Source of the DNA: Sphingomonas sp. IC081
Lineage (GTDB): Bacteria > Pseudomonadota > Alphaproteobacteria > Sphingomonadales > Sphingomonadaceae
DNA length: 64,000 bases
Assembly (NCBI RefSeq): GCF_006874585.1
Contig: NZ_CP029761.1
Location: 3,049,001 to 3,113,000 of the forward strand
Direction: 5' to 3'
Position 1 is the first letter of the stretch, and every line of letters begins with the position of its first letter. Positions 26,780 through 36,916 of the stretch are shown here, one piece after another. The translations under genes and the position numbers were made by a program. The notes below the pieces were generated by a model. The model was given only the letters and a program-made list of their open reading frames with translations, was not told where the DNA came from and did no database searches.

Positions 26780-27624
26780 GCAACTTCCTTTCGTTCAAGA
26801 TATTCGAGCAGCGAGGCCAGCGTGCCTTTGAGGTCCTTGCGGTGGACCACCATGTCCACCATGCCGTGGGCATGGAGGTACTCGGCGCGCTGGAAGCCGT
26901 CGGGGAGTTTCTCGCGGATCGTGTCCTGGATCACGCGCTGGCCGGCGAAGCCGATGAGGGCGCCGGGCTCTGCAATGTGGATATCGCCCAGCATCGCGTA
27001 GCTGGCGGTGACGCCGCCGGTGGTGGGATCGGTGAGGACGACGATGTAGGGCAGGCCCGCCCGCGCAAGGCGGCGGATCGCGACGGTCGCCTTGGGCATC
27101 TGCATGAGCGAGAGGATACCCTCCTGCATGCGTGCGCCGCCCGCGGCGGTGAAAATGACGTAGCCGCAGTTCTCGGCAATGGCGCGCTCGGCGGCTTCGA
27201 CGAAGGCTTCGCCCACCGCCATGCCCATCGACCCGCCCATGAAGGCGAAGTCCTGCACGCCAAGGACGACCTTGCGACCCTCGATCGTGCCGAGCGCATT
27301 GGTCAGCGCATCGGGGTAGGGATTGGCGGCGCGAGCGGCCTTGAGGCGATCCGAATACTTCTTGGAATCGCGGAAATTGAGCGGATTTTCCGGCACGCGC
27401 GGCGCCGAGAGGACTCCGTAACCGGCGTCGAGAAGCTGGTCGAAGCGCTGCTGCGCGCCGATGCGGCCATGATACTGACAACGCGGGCAGACCGAGAGGT
27501 TGTCCTCGAACTCCTTGGTGAAGAGCATCTCGCCGCAACCGGGACACTTGGTCCACAGGTTGTCGGGCGTATCCCGCTTCTTCAGGTTCCCGAGGGAATT
27601 GCGTACTTTGCTAAGCCAACTCAT
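26776..27624 (-). CDS. accD: acetyl-CoA carboxylase carboxyltransferase subunit beta
   Basis: This 282-residue beta subunit has the N-terminal zinc ribbon C27-x2-C30 and C46-x2-C49 ([17 protein letters not shown]) and the carboxyltransferase core ([37 protein letters not shown]). The start ATG 27622-27624 gives the typical [11 protein letters not shown]-terminus. It is first in the operon accD-accB-accC-accA. Having all four subunits contiguous differs from the classical enterobacterial layout, where accA and accD are unlinked to accBC. The promoter must lie in the 478-bp gap to the right. Confidence 0.95.
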   Translation of the reverse strand: MSWLSKVRNSLGNLKKRDTPDNLWTKCPGCGEMLFTKEFEDNLSVCPRCQYHGRIGAQQRFDQLLDAGYGVLSAPRVPENPLNFRDSKKYSDRLKAARAANPYPDALTNALGTIEGRKVVLGVQDFAFMGGSMGMAVGEAFVEAAERAIAENCGYVIFTAAGGARMQEGILSLMQMPKATVAIRRLARAGLPYIVVLTDPTTGGVTASYAMLGDIHIAEPGALIGFAGQRVIQDTIREKLPDGFQRAEYLHAHGMVDMVVHRKDLKGTLASLLEYLERKEVA

Positions 27625-28102
27625 GACCAACCCTTGCGTGAGACCCGAGCGGCCCGGTGATAGCCCGGGCTCATCTCGCGGCCGTCCGGAAGCCGTGTGA
27701 ATGCGCCGATTTCCGGCATATCCAGCGACCGAACGATCCTTGCGGACGACAGACACCGTGCCGGTCTGCCGGCCCGTCGCCGAGCGCGGCAATACGCGGC
27801 AGATATGGCTAGATCAATCGCCTCTGCGCGGATCATGGGACAAAAAGTGCCTGCCCGGACCGGCCGGGGGCATCGCACGAGAGGGCAAAAGCCGCAGGAA
27901 TCCACGATTTCCAAGGGTTCGACGCCACCTCTGTAAACATACATGGAAGCCTCTAAACCATGCTGTGTTTCACCCCTTTCCCATTAGGTCAAGCGAGAAA
28001 TTATCGGTCTTTGTTGCCGTTCGCTGTTGCTGAAATGAGACATAATCACGCTCGAAGCCGCGACTTGATCGCCGCGCCGCCCGGGATCAGGATGCCGATG
28101 CG
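27625..28102. other. intergenic region between acc operon and yjbQ
   Basis: No gene is supported in these 478 bp: candidate ORFs lack ribosome sites and have arginine- and proline-rich shadow composition. The right third (about 27,930-28,040) is AT-richer and should contain the divergent promoters for the acc operon and for yjbQ. Confidence 0.6.
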
Positions 28103-28519
28103 ATGAAACAGGCGACCACCATCCTCACGTTCGACACCCCTGGCCGGGGGCTTACCGATATCACGCGGGCGATTGCCGGGTGGCAGCGCGATAGCGGCAT
28201 CGGCGAGGGGCTGCTGACGCTGCTGTGCCGCCACACGTCCGCCTCGCTGCTGATTCAGGAGAATGCCGCGCGTGAGGTGCGCGGCGATCTGGTCGCCTGG
28301 CTCGACCGCATCGCGCCGGAAGGCCCGCACTATGCCCATGACGACGAGGGGCCGGACGACATGCCCGCGCACCTCAAGGCGACTCTGACCGGCGTGAACC
28401 TGTCGATTCCGGTGATCGGCGGGCAGATGGCGCTGGGAACCTGGCAAGGCATCTATCTGGCCGAGCACCGCCGCATGGCGCACCGGCGGCAGGTGGCGCT
28501 GCATCTGCTCGGCGTGTAG
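28103..28519 (+). CDS. yjbQ: YjbQ/UPF0047 family protein
   Basis: This 138-residue protein of the widespread YjbQ (UPF0047) family has the conserved LTLLCRHTSASLLIQENA, HLKATLTGVNLSIPV and GTWQGIYLAEHR stretches, with histidines that bind metal in family structures. Weak thiamine-phosphate-synthase-like activity has been reported for the family, but the true role is unsettled. The gene ends 43 bp before a cytochrome b gene; a functional link is not evident. Confidence 0.85.
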   Translation: MKQATTILTFDTPGRGLTDITRAIAGWQRDSGIGEGLLTLLCRHTSASLLIQENAAREVRGDLVAWLDRIAPEGPHYAHDDEGPDDMPAHLKATLTGVNLSIPVIGGQMALGTWQGIYLAEHRRMAHRRQVALHLLGV

Positions 28520-28562
28520 AATCGGGCTGTAACCGATGGCAGGGGCGAGGCGAACTGGGATC

Positions 28563-29435
28563 ATGAGCGACATCGCCCCGCCCGCCGAACCCTCGCCTGC
28601 GCAAGAGGCTCATCCGCAAGGCGGCGATCTGGTGAAGCGCCACCGGCTCTCGACGCGGCTCTGGCACTGGACCAATGCGGTCACGCTGCTGATCATGCTG
28701 ATGAGCGGGCTGATGATCTTTAACGCCCATGCCCGGCTCTACTGGGGTGAATATGGCGCGAATTTCGATGCGCCGTGGCTGAAGATCGGCTCCGCGCGGA
28801 TCGGCACGTATGAATATGGCTATCTGCAAGTGGCCGGCCACCGCGTCGAGACGACCGGCCTGCTCGGCTACTGGAAAGACCCCGACGGCACCCCGCACCG
28901 CCGCGCCTTTCCTTATTGGGCGACGATTCCTTCCGCCTACAGCCTTGCCGATGCGCGGACATGGCACCTGGCCTTCGCCTGGGTGCTCTCGCTGGGTCTG
29001 GCGGCCTATCTGATCTGGTCGCTCGTGAACCGGCATATCCAGCGCGACATTCATATCACGCGCCGCGAATGGCGGCTGCGGCATGTCTGGCTGGAAGCGC
29101 GGGACCACGCGCGGCTGCGCCTGCCCACCGGCACAGCGGCCCTGCGCTACAACACGCTTCAGAAGATCGCCTATGCCGGGGTACTGTTCGGCCTGCTGCC
29201 GCTGATGATCCTGACCGGCCTCGCCCTTTCGCCCGGCACCGATGCGTGGGCGCCGCTGGTGACGGAAGTGTTCGGGGGGCGGCAAACGGCGCGCTCGATC
29301 CACTTCCTTTGCGCATTTGCTCTGGTGGGCTTCTTTATCGTCCACATCGCCATGGTCGTGCTGGCCGGGCCGTTCAACGAACTGCGCGCGATGGTGACGG
29401 GCTGGTATCGCCTGCCAAGGGAGAAGGAGCAGTGA
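28563..29435 (+). CDS. cytochrome b561-type membrane subunit of a molybdopterin enzyme
   Basis: This 290-residue protein has about five membrane helices and paired histidines suited to two b hemes: H35 (TRLWHWTNA), a histidine in RTWHLAFAW, and two in RSIHFLCAFALVGFFIVHIA. It matches the cytochrome b subunit family that anchors and re-oxidises periplasmic dehydrogenases. The next gene, overlapping by GTGA, encodes a sulfite-oxidase-fold molybdopterin protein, so the pair likely forms a membrane redox complex exchanging electrons with the quinone pool. I chose ATG 28563 over ATG 28536, since the shorter form begins as in homologues (MSDIAPP). Confidence 0.8.
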   Translation: MSDIAPPAEPSPAQEAHPQGGDLVKRHRLSTRLWHWTNAVTLLIMLMSGLMIFNAHARLYWGEYGANFDAPWLKIGSARIGTYEYGYLQVAGHRVETTGLLGYWKDPDGTPHRRAFPYWATIPSAYSLADARTWHLAFAWVLSLGLAAYLIWSLVNRHIQRDIHITRREWRLRHVWLEARDHARLRLPTGTAALRYNTLQKIAYAGVLFGLLPLMILTGLALSPGTDAWAPLVTEVFGGRQTARSIHFLCAFALVGFFIVHIAMVVLAGPFNELRAMVTGWYRLPREKEQ

Positions 29436-30196
29436 GCAAGTTGATCCTCTCGCGGCGGCGACTGATTCAGGCGGGTGCGGTGGGCGCGGGCGGGCTGCTG
29501 CTTTCCGGCTGCGACCGGCTGACGCGCGATCCCAAGGTGCTCGATTTTCTGGGGCAGGCGGAAGACCTCCACCGCGTGACCCAGCGCGGCCTTGCCGGCG
29601 ATGCCCTCGCCCGCGAGTTTTCCGAATCGCAAATGTCGCCCACCTTCCGCGCCAACGGCAGCCTTGCCGTCGCCGATCCGGTCTACCGCACCCATTTCGC
29701 GCAGGGTTTTTCGCGGTGGGCGCTGCGGGTGGACGGACTGGTCACGCATCCCCTCATGCTGCCGCTGACCGCGCTCAAGCAGTTCCCCCAGCGCACCCAG
29801 ATCACCCGCCACGACTGCGTCGAGGGATGGAGCGCGATCGGCAAGTGGACCGGCCCGCGCCTTGCTGCCCTGCTCGATCTCGCGCGGCTGCGGCCGGAGG
29901 CGCGCTATCTCGTGTTCCATTGCGCCGATCTCTACGGCGGGAGGCCCTATTACGAATCGATCGACCTGGTGGACGCCTTCCACCCGCAGACGATCCTGGC
30001 ATGGGCGATGAACGGCCAGCCGCTGGAAGAACAGCACGGCGCCCCGCTACGCCTGCGGGTAGAGCGGCAACTGGGCTACAAGCACGCCAAGTTCGTCACC
30101 CGGATCGAGGCGGTCGCCGCGCTCGCCGGGATCTACGGCGGCAAAGGCGGATATTGGGAGGATAACGGCCGATACGCCTGGTATGCCGGGATTTAG
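29432..30196 (+). CDS. sulfite-oxidase-fold molybdopterin oxidoreductase, Tat-exported, lipoprotein-like
   Basis: This 254-residue protein starts at GTG 29432, overlapping the cytochrome b stop. The N-terminus combines a twin-arginine motif (S7-R-R-R-L-I-Q) with a lipobox ending at C27 (LLLSGC), so it is probably folded with its cofactor in the cytoplasm, exported by Tat and lipidated. The Mo-binding cysteine is C129 in TRHDCVEGWSAIGKW, and CADLYGGRPYYESID is also typical of the SUOX fold (relative of MsrP/YedY). It forms a two-component system with the preceding heme protein. The substrate is unknown; repair of methionine sulfoxide, as in MsrPQ, is one possibility only. Confidence 0.85.
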   Translation: MSKLILSRRRLIQAGAVGAGGLLLSGCDRLTRDPKVLDFLGQAEDLHRVTQRGLAGDALAREFSESQMSPTFRANGSLAVADPVYRTHFAQGFSRWALRVDGLVTHPLMLPLTALKQFPQRTQITRHDCVEGWSAIGKWTGPRLAALLDLARLRPEARYLVFHCADLYGGRPYYESIDLVDAFHPQTILAWAMNGQPLEEQHGAPLRLRVERQLGYKHAKFVTRIEAVAALAGIYGGKGGYWEDNGRYAWYAGI

Positions 30197-30306
30197 TCCG
30201 CGGGCCCATTGCATCCCAGCCTATCTGGCTTCATCCACGCGGCTTCAAAATAATAACGCAAGAGCGTAGCCCCCGTGACCACCCTTCCCGCCTGTGAGTT
30301 CCAGCC

Positions 30307-31686
<1,380 letters not shown>

Positions 31687-31707
31687 GGAAGAAGGACAAG
31701 GGAGAAA

Positions 31708-31730
31708 GCAGGGGAGCATAGCCCCCCTGC
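31708..31730 (+). terminator. hairpin after sdaA
   Basis: GCAGGGG (31708-31714) pairs with CCCCTGC (31724-31730), 22 bp after the sdaA stop. It is a modest terminator-like stem with no T-run. Confidence 0.45.
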
Positions 31731-31860
31731 CCCCCAGTACCGTCTAGGTCACGCGGACCAGCACCGTTGCGCGCCCATGGTGGCGTCGGGAGACTTATTG
31801 GCTGCGCAGCAAGGGGCGCGGAACGGATAGCGCAGGGCGAAACGGAGACATTATGCGGGT

Positions 31861-31879
31861 CTGGGGGATCATCCCCCAG
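31861..31879 (-). terminator. palindromic hairpin after the LON-domain gene
   Basis: CTGGGGGAT and ATCCCCCAG flank a single base (31861-31879), 17 bp beyond the stop of the minus-strand LON-domain gene. Confidence 0.5.
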
Positions 31880-31895
31880 GACTTCCCTTCTTCCC

Positions 31896-32507
31896 TTACT
31901 GCAAAGTCACCCCATCCTCATCGTCATCATCCGTTCGGCGCCCGAAGAACTGCATCAGTTGCACCAAGAGCTCACACCGCTCGCGCAGACCGGAAACCTC
32001 CAGCAGCGCCTGCTTCGCCGCCGCATCGAACGGCGCGATCTGCGAGACTCCGTTGATCAGCGACTGGTCGTCCAGCCGCGCGACCTGCTCCCAGTCCACC
32101 GCGTAGCCCTGCGCATCGGCGAATCGCCGCGCCTCGCGTTCGAAACTGGCGCGCTCGATGGCAGCCAGCACTTCATCGCCGTCGTCCGGCAGCAGTTCCG
32201 CCTCGATCTGGCGGAAGGGCGTGGTCACATCGAGTTCGCGCAGCACCCGAAAGCGCGATTCGCCTTCGAGGATAATGTTGAAGCGCCCGTCTTCCAGCGC
32301 CTCGACGTCGCCGATCCGGCCAAGGCACCCTACCGCGTAGAGCGGCGCGCCTTCCACCGGGCGCTGCGGCTGGATCATACCGATGCGCCGATCGCGTGCG
32401 AGGGCGTCGCTCACCATCGAGCGGTAACGCGGCTCGAAGATGTGGAGCGGCAGTTGCAGCCCCGGGTAGAGGACGGCGCCCGGCAGGGGAAAGATGGTGA
32501 TCCGCAC
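31896..32507 (-). CDS. LON substrate-binding domain protein
   Basis: This 203-residue stand-alone PUA-like N-terminal LON domain has no protease part. The family opening is RITIFPLPGAVLYPGLQLPLHIFEPRY, followed by LYAVGCLGRI and FNIILEGESRFRV. It starts at GTG 32505-32507, 14 bp after the thioredoxin-like gene, giving an operon. In alphaproteobacteria this pairing with a CnoX/thioredoxin-like protein is common and suggests a protein quality-control role, but biochemical data are thin. The acidic tail (RRTDDDDEDG) is notable. Confidence 0.82.
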   Translation of the reverse strand: MRITIFPLPGAVLYPGLQLPLHIFEPRYRSMVSDALARDRRIGMIQPQRPVEGAPLYAVGCLGRIGDVEALEDGRFNIILEGESRFRVLRELDVTTPFRQIEAELLPDDGDEVLAAIERASFEREARRFADAQGYAVDWEQVARLDDQSLINGVSQIAPFDAAAKQALLEVSGLRERCELLVQLMQFFGRRTDDDDEDGVTLQ

Positions 32508-32521
32508 GGGCGCCGCTCCGC

Positions 32522-33430
32522 TCAGCCGAACAGGACGGTGGAGAGCTTGCGGCGCGTGGCCGAAACCCAGGGGTCTTCCAGACCGACCGCCTCGAAGATC
32601 TGCAGCAGCTTGGCGCGGGCGGCGCCTTCGTTCCATTCGCGGTCGGCGGCGACCATGGCGAGCAGGGTGGCGGCGGCATCGTCGCGCTCACCGGCCGCAA
32701 AGGCAGCGTTGGCGAAGGCGAGCTGCGCCTCCATGTCCTCGGGGCGCGCGGCAGCGGCGGCGCGCAGGGCGGCGAGCTCGCTGTCCTCTGGCTTGTCCTT
32801 GGCCAGCGCCAGTGCCGAACGCGCGCGTTCGAGGTGCGAATCGGCAGCCAGTTCCGGCTCGAGGCTGGCGAGGATCTGTTCCGCTTCCTCGATTCGCCCG
32901 GCGGCGACGAGGCCGCGCACGAGACCGGCGATCACTTCGCCATTGTCCGGCGCGATCTCGAGGATCTGCATGAAGATCGAGGCCGCGCGTTCGCCGTCGC
33001 CCTCGGCCAGCGCTTCCTCACCCATGGCGATCAGCGGGGTGATGTCCTGCGCCGGTTCGGCCCCGGTCTGGACCGGCAGCTTGGCGAGCAGCTGGTCGAG
33101 CATCTGCTTGAGCTGCGATTCGGTGCGCGCGTTGGTCAGGTCGGCCACCGGCTGGCCCTGGAAGATCGCGTAGACCGTGGGGATCGTGCGGACCTGGAAC
33201 TGGCTGGCGATGAACTGTTCCTCGTCGACATTCAGCTTGGCAAGCACCACGCCCTTGTCGGCATACTCGGCGGCGACCTTTTCCAGCACCGGCGTCAGCG
33301 CCTTGCAGGGGCCGCACCATTCCGCCCAGAAATCGAGGATCACCAGCTTTGTCATCGACGGTTCGGCCACGGACTGGCGGAAGCGGTCCACCGCCTTCTG
33401 TTCGTCGAGGTTGAGACCCATGCTGGCCAA
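32522..33430 (-). CDS. cnoX: CnoX/YbbN-like thioredoxin-TPR chaperone
   Basis: This 302-residue protein has an N-terminal thioredoxin domain with an intact WCGPC site (C39, C42), then TPR-like helices from about residue 135 onward, as in CnoX (YbbN), a chaperedoxin protecting proteins from oxidation. Start: TTG at 33428-33430 has GGAG eight bases upstream and gives MASMGLN; ATG 33421 three codons later has no ribosome site at useful distance. It is followed by the LON-domain gene. Unlike E. coli CnoX, which has SxxC, this one keeps both cysteines, so reductase activity is possible. Confidence 0.82.
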   Translation of the reverse strand: MASMGLNLDEQKAVDRFRQSVAEPSMTKLVILDFWAEWCGPCKALTPVLEKVAAEYADKGVVLAKLNVDEEQFIASQFQVRTIPTVYAIFQGQPVADLTNARTESQLKQMLDQLLAKLPVQTGAEPAQDITPLIAMGEEALAEGDGERAASIFMQILEIAPDNGEVIAGLVRGLVAAGRIEEAEQILASLEPELAADSHLERARSALALAKDKPEDSELAALRAAAAARPEDMEAQLAFANAAFAAGERDDAAATLLAMVAADREWNEGAARAKLLQIFEAVGLEDPWVSATRRKLSTVLFG

Positions 33431-33633
33431 GATTCGTGCTCCCGTGAATGCGTACGTGAAGAAGTTCGAGGGCACTAGATCGGCCTTCGCGACCGATTTG
33501 TGAAGGGTTTATGGGCTTCTTGCCAGTCTTCGTGCGATTCTTTCAAATTAGCTCTTGCCGACCCCCAAAAGCGCTGCTAGTCGGCCGCCTCACCCCGGAC
33601 CTGCCGGTCACTCCAGCAGGTCTTGAACGTCGA

Positions 33634-33708
33634 GCGGGCGTAGCTCAGGGGTAGAGCACAACCTTGCCAAGGTTGGGGTCGAGGGTTCGAATCCCTTCGC
33701 CCGCTCCA
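33634..33708 (+). tRNA. tRNA-Gly(GCC), copy 1
   Basis: A 75-nt cloverleaf including encoded CCA: acceptor GCGGGCG/CGCCCGC, anticodon loop TTGCCAA (anticodon GCC) on a CAACC/GGTTG stem, T-loop TTCGAAT. It is the first of three identical tandem copies. Confidence 0.97.
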
Positions 33709-33755
33709 GTTCACATACGGGATTTTCGGCTTGTCCGGAATGTCTCGAACGCCGA

Positions 33756-33830
33756 GCGGGCGTAGCTCAGGGGTAGAGCACAACCTTGCCAAGGTTGGGG
33801 TCGAGGGTTCGAATCCCTTCGCCCGCTCCA
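33756..33830 (+). tRNA. tRNA-Gly(GCC), copy 2
   Basis: Identical in all 75 bases to copy 1. The 47-bp spacer between copies 1 and 2 is related to that between copies 2 and 3, so the unit of about 122 bp was duplicated. Confidence 0.97.
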
Positions 33831-33878
33831 GTTCGCATACGAGATTTCCGACGTGTCCCGAACGTCTTGAACGCCAGA

Positions 33879-33953
33879 GCGGGCGTAGCTCAGGGGTAGA
33901 GCACAACCTTGCCAAGGTTGGGGTCGAGGGTTCGAATCCCTTCGCCCGCTCCA
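33879..33953 (+). tRNA. tRNA-Gly(GCC), copy 3
   Basis: Identical in all 75 bases to copies 1 and 2, with CCA encoded. It is followed by a small CAAGGC-CGAA-GCCTTG stem at 33988-34003 that may end the tRNA transcript. Confidence 0.97.
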
Positions 33954-33987
33954 GTTCGACAAATCTTCAAATCGCGAAGAATCAGCA

Positions 33988-34003
33988 CAAGGCCGAAGCC
34001 TTG
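33988..34003 (+). terminator. tetraloop hairpin after the tRNA-Gly cluster
   Basis: CAAGGC and GCCTTG flank a CGAA tetraloop. It lies 34 bp after the third tRNA and 17 bp beyond the end of the convergent aminotransferase gene, so it could serve either. It is short and lacks a T-run. Confidence 0.35.
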
Positions 34004-34020
34004 CGCCGACGTTTGCCCCC

Positions 34021-35181
34021 TCAACGCTTCGCGAACCATTCCGCCATGCGTTCGATCGCCTGCTCGATCCGCGGCGTCGACACCGCGAAACTCATGCGGA
34101 AATGGCGATGACCATCGACGGGATCGAAATCGACGCCCGGCGCAGTGGCGACGCCGGTGTCGCGCAGAAGCTGGCGGCAGAACGCCAGGCTGTCATTGGT
34201 CAGGTGGCCGATGTCGGCATAGATGTAGAAGGCCCCGTCGGGCGGCGCGATCTCGCTGAGGCCAAGGCGCGGCAGCGCCGCCAGCAGCAGTTCGCGGTTG
34301 CGCGCATAAGTGTGCAGATGGCCTTCGAGTTCCGCCGTCTCGTCCATGGCGATCAGGCCCGCATGCTGCGCCAGCACCGAGGGCGTGAGAAACAGGTTGC
34401 TCATCCGCGCGCGCGCCGCCGTCACCACCTCGGGCGGCACCACCAGCCAGCCGAGCCGCCAGCCCGCCATCGAGTAGTATTTCGAGAAGCTGTTGACCAC
34501 CACCGCCTCGGGCAGATGCTGCAAGGTGGATTGTGCAGCATCGCCGTAGGTCAGCCCGTGATAGATCTCGTCGGAGACCACGCGGATGCCCTTGCGGCGG
34601 CAGACTTCGGCGATGGCCGCCAGTTCCTCAGGCGCGATCACGGTGCCGGTGGGATTGGCGGGACTGGCGAGAATGAGGCCATCGGGCACCGGATCGAGCG
34701 CATCGAGCGCGGCGGCGGTGACCTGGTAACGCTCGGCCGGGCCGCAGGCCATTTCGACCGGCTCCAGATAGAGCGTCTTCAGCGTATTGCGGTAGGCAAC
34801 GTAGCCCGGCCGCGCCAGAGCCACCCGCGCGCCCGGCGCGAAGAGGCTGCTGAGCGCCAGCACGAAAGCGGGCGAGGCGCCGCAAGTCAGGATCACCTGC
34901 TCGCGGTCGAGAGTGACGCCGTAAGCCTCGGCATAGTGCCGGGCGATGCGTTCCAGCAGCGCCGGGCTTTCCCAATAGCCCCCCGGATCACTGTCCAGCA
35001 CCTTGTGCGCGGCGGCGATGGCGGCGGCCGGCGCTCCGGTGGAAGGCTGGCCATATTCCATGTGGATCACATCGCGCCCCTCGGCCTGCAATTCATAGGC
35101 AAGGCGGCCGATGGCCATGGCGTGGAAGGGGTCGACCTGGGCGATCTGCATCGTCGTCTTCTGGGGCGCGTTCATGGTCAT
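34021..35181 (-). CDS. class I/II pyridoxal-phosphate aminotransferase
   Basis: This 386-residue fold-type I aminotransferase (AspC-like) has the PLP lysine K234 in NSFSKYYSMAGWRLGW, D204 and Y207 in SDEIYHGL, the ASPANPTGT loop at 172-180, and an arginine near the C-terminus (RMSFAVS) for the substrate carboxylate. It exchanges amino groups between amino acids and 2-oxo acids; the specificity is not readable. Start ATG 35181 or ATG 35175 (MNAPQ). It is convergent with the tRNA cluster and divergent from an aldo/keto reductase. Confidence 0.88.
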   Translation of the reverse strand: MTMNAPQKTTMQIAQVDPFHAMAIGRLAYELQAEGRDVIHMEYGQPSTGAPAAAIAAAHKVLDSDPGGYWESPALLERIARHYAEAYGVTLDREQVILTCGASPAFVLALSSLFAPGARVALARPGYVAYRNTLKTLYLEPVEMACGPAERYQVTAAALDALDPVPDGLILASPANPTGTVIAPEELAAIAEVCRRKGIRVVSDEIYHGLTYGDAAQSTLQHLPEAVVVNSFSKYYSMAGWRLGWLVVPPEVVTAARARMSNLFLTPSVLAQHAGLIAMDETAELEGHLHTYARNRELLLAALPRLGLSEIAPPDGAFYIYADIGHLTNDSLAFCRQLLRDTGVATAPGVDFDPVDGHRHFRMSFAVSTPRIEQAIERMAEWFAKR

Positions 35182-35240
35182 CTGCTAGGCCGCGAAGGCC
35201 CCGCAGGCAATCCCGCTTGCCTCTGGCCGCAGGCCTGCCC

Positions 35241-35281
35241 CGCCTGTCTGGCCGCGCCTCCCGGTAGCCGCCAGACAGGCG
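35241..35281. promoter_or_regulatory. 12-bp inverted repeat upstream of the aldo/keto reductase
   Basis: CGCCTGTCTGGC (35241-35252) and its exact complement (35270-35281) lie between two divergent genes, the right arm ending 5 bp before the AAAGGAG ribosome site. It may be an operator or a leader hairpin masking the ribosome site. Confidence 0.4.
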
Positions 35282-35299
35282 GCAAAGGAGAGCGCCCCC

Positions 35300-36364
35300 G
35301 TGCCGACCCAACTCGATCATTACCGCCTGCTTGGCCGTTCGGGCCTGCGCGTCTCGCCGCTCTGCCTCGGCACCATGACCTTCGGCGTCGGTCCCGGCGC
35401 CTGGGGTTCAAGCGACGAGGAAGCGGCACGCATGATCGACATCTATGCCGATCGCGGCGGCAACTTCGTCGATACGGCCGACTTCTACGGCCAGATGGGC
35501 GGCTCCGAACGGCTGCTGGGCCAGATCCTCGGCAACCGGCGCGAGAGGCTGGTGATCTCCACCAAGTATTCGCTCAGCACCAGCCCCGGCGATCCCAATG
35601 CCGCAGGCAATTCACGGCGCAACATGGTGCGCTCGGTCGAGGCCTCGCTGACGCGGATGCAGACCGAATGGATCGACCTGCTCTACCTCCACATGTGGGA
35701 CTTCCGCACGCCGGTGGACGAGATCCTGCGTGCCTTCGACGATCTCGTGCGCAGCGGCAAGGTGCTCTACATCGGCCTTTCCGATACCCCGGCATGGCAG
35801 GCCAGCCGCATGCAGGCGATCGCCGAACTGCGGGGCTGGACGCCGTTCTGCGCCTTGCAGATCCAGCACAACCTGATCGAGCGCACGGTCGAGCGCGAAC
35901 TGATCCCGATGGCGCGCGAGATGGGGCTCGGCGTCTGCCCCTGGTCACCGCTGGGCGGCGGGGTGCTGACCGGCAAGTACGGCGATGCCGACCTTGCCGC
36001 CCCTGCGGACGCGGCCATGACCTCGCGCAAGGCGATCAACCTCGCGACCGGGCGGCTGAGCGAGCGCACTCTCGCCGTCGCGGCCGCGACCGCCGACGTG
36101 GCGCGGGAGATCGGCTGCACCGCGGCGCAAGTGGCGCTGGCCTGGCTGCTCGCCCATCCCGATGTCGCCGCCCCGGTGCTGGGCGCACGCACCCCGGCCC
36201 AGCTTGAGGACAACCTCGGCGCGCTGGAGGTGACCCTGCCTGCCGAGCACCTCGCCCGCCTCGATGCCGTGAGCGCGGCGGCACCGGTTTTCCCGATGGA
36301 CGTGCTGACCGGAGCCGCCGAAACGATCATGACCGGCGGCGTCACCGTCGAAACCCGCCGCTGA
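35300..36364 (+). CDS. aldo/keto reductase
   Basis: This 354-residue NADPH-dependent AKR has the TIM-barrel start LGRSGLRVSPLCLGTMTFG, the catalytic Asp-Tyr pair in NFVDTADFYG, a lysine in ISTKYS and a histidine in YLHMWD, then NADPH-binding segments (WSPLGGGVLTGKY, VLGARTPAQLEDNL). It starts at GTG 35300 with AAAGGAG upstream. It reduces carbonyls of sugars or xenobiotics; the substrate is unknown. It is a single gene, closed by a terminator at 36411-36434. Confidence 0.9.
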   Translation: MPTQLDHYRLLGRSGLRVSPLCLGTMTFGVGPGAWGSSDEEAARMIDIYADRGGNFVDTADFYGQMGGSERLLGQILGNRRERLVISTKYSLSTSPGDPNAAGNSRRNMVRSVEASLTRMQTEWIDLLYLHMWDFRTPVDEILRAFDDLVRSGKVLYIGLSDTPAWQASRMQAIAELRGWTPFCALQIQHNLIERTVERELIPMAREMGLGVCPWSPLGGGVLTGKYGDADLAAPADAAMTSRKAINLATGRLSERTLAVAAATADVAREIGCTAAQVALAWLLAHPDVAAPVLGARTPAQLEDNLGALEVTLPAEHLARLDAVSAAAPVFPMDVLTGAAETIMTGGVTVETRR

Positions 36365-36916
36365 TCCCGTAAAAGGAGGCCCGATCAAAGGAGACCCGAT
36401 TGCCCGCCGGAGCGTGATCTGGCTCACGCTTTTCAGCCGTGCAAGGTGCGATAAGGGCGCTATCCGGGGCGGGCGCCGTGAACCACCCGCCCCGGATTTC
36501 CCCCGGCCATTGCTCTCAGGGAGGCATGGGCCGAGGACAGCAAAAGCGTTTCGATCGGGACAGGTTCTTGGCGAACCGTTCTGGCGCGAACTGGCGGGTT
36601 CGTTCCAGTGTTCCGGTCAGGCTGGATTTCCAGCTCTCCGGCACCGCCGGAACGCGGCATCGATCCGCCACGCATCCATGGCCTTGCCGCGAATCCGGGG
36701 GGAACTCGCGGCGGCCCCGATGCGGATCCTCACCGGAGGGAATGGGCCGAAAGGCGGGGTGAGGAAACGGATCGATGCCGCGCCTATCACGCCGCGTGGT
36801 CTCGTTCGAGAGTTCGGTTTGCGCCCCATTGCGGTCATCGCGTCAACCCTGTTGCAGAGGTTCTAGATTTGGCTAGATGCTCGGGGAGCAATTAACATTC
36901 ATGGACGGATTGCGGC
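36365..36916. other. 552-bp intergenic region
   Basis: This holds a tandem near-repeat (AAAGGAGGCCCGATC / AAAGGAGACCCGATT, about 36371-36400) and two hairpins after the reductase gene. The rest (36500-36900) shows only ORFs without ribosome sites in more than one overlapping frame, which I do not accept as genes. Confidence 0.55.
36411..36434 (+). terminator. Rho-independent terminator after the aldo/keto reductase
   Basis: AGCGTGA (36411-36417) and TCACGCT (36424-36430) form a perfect stem with a 6-nt loop, followed by TTTT. A second hairpin (ATCCGGGGCGGG at 36462-36473 with its complement at 36486-36497) lies 32 bp further and may back it up. Confidence 0.7.

Noticed and set aside
36414..36895. 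Overlapping plus-strand ORFs in the gap after the aldo/keto reductase
   Set aside because: Several frames are open at once, as expected from GC-rich DNA, and they run through two terminator hairpins; no ribosome sites.
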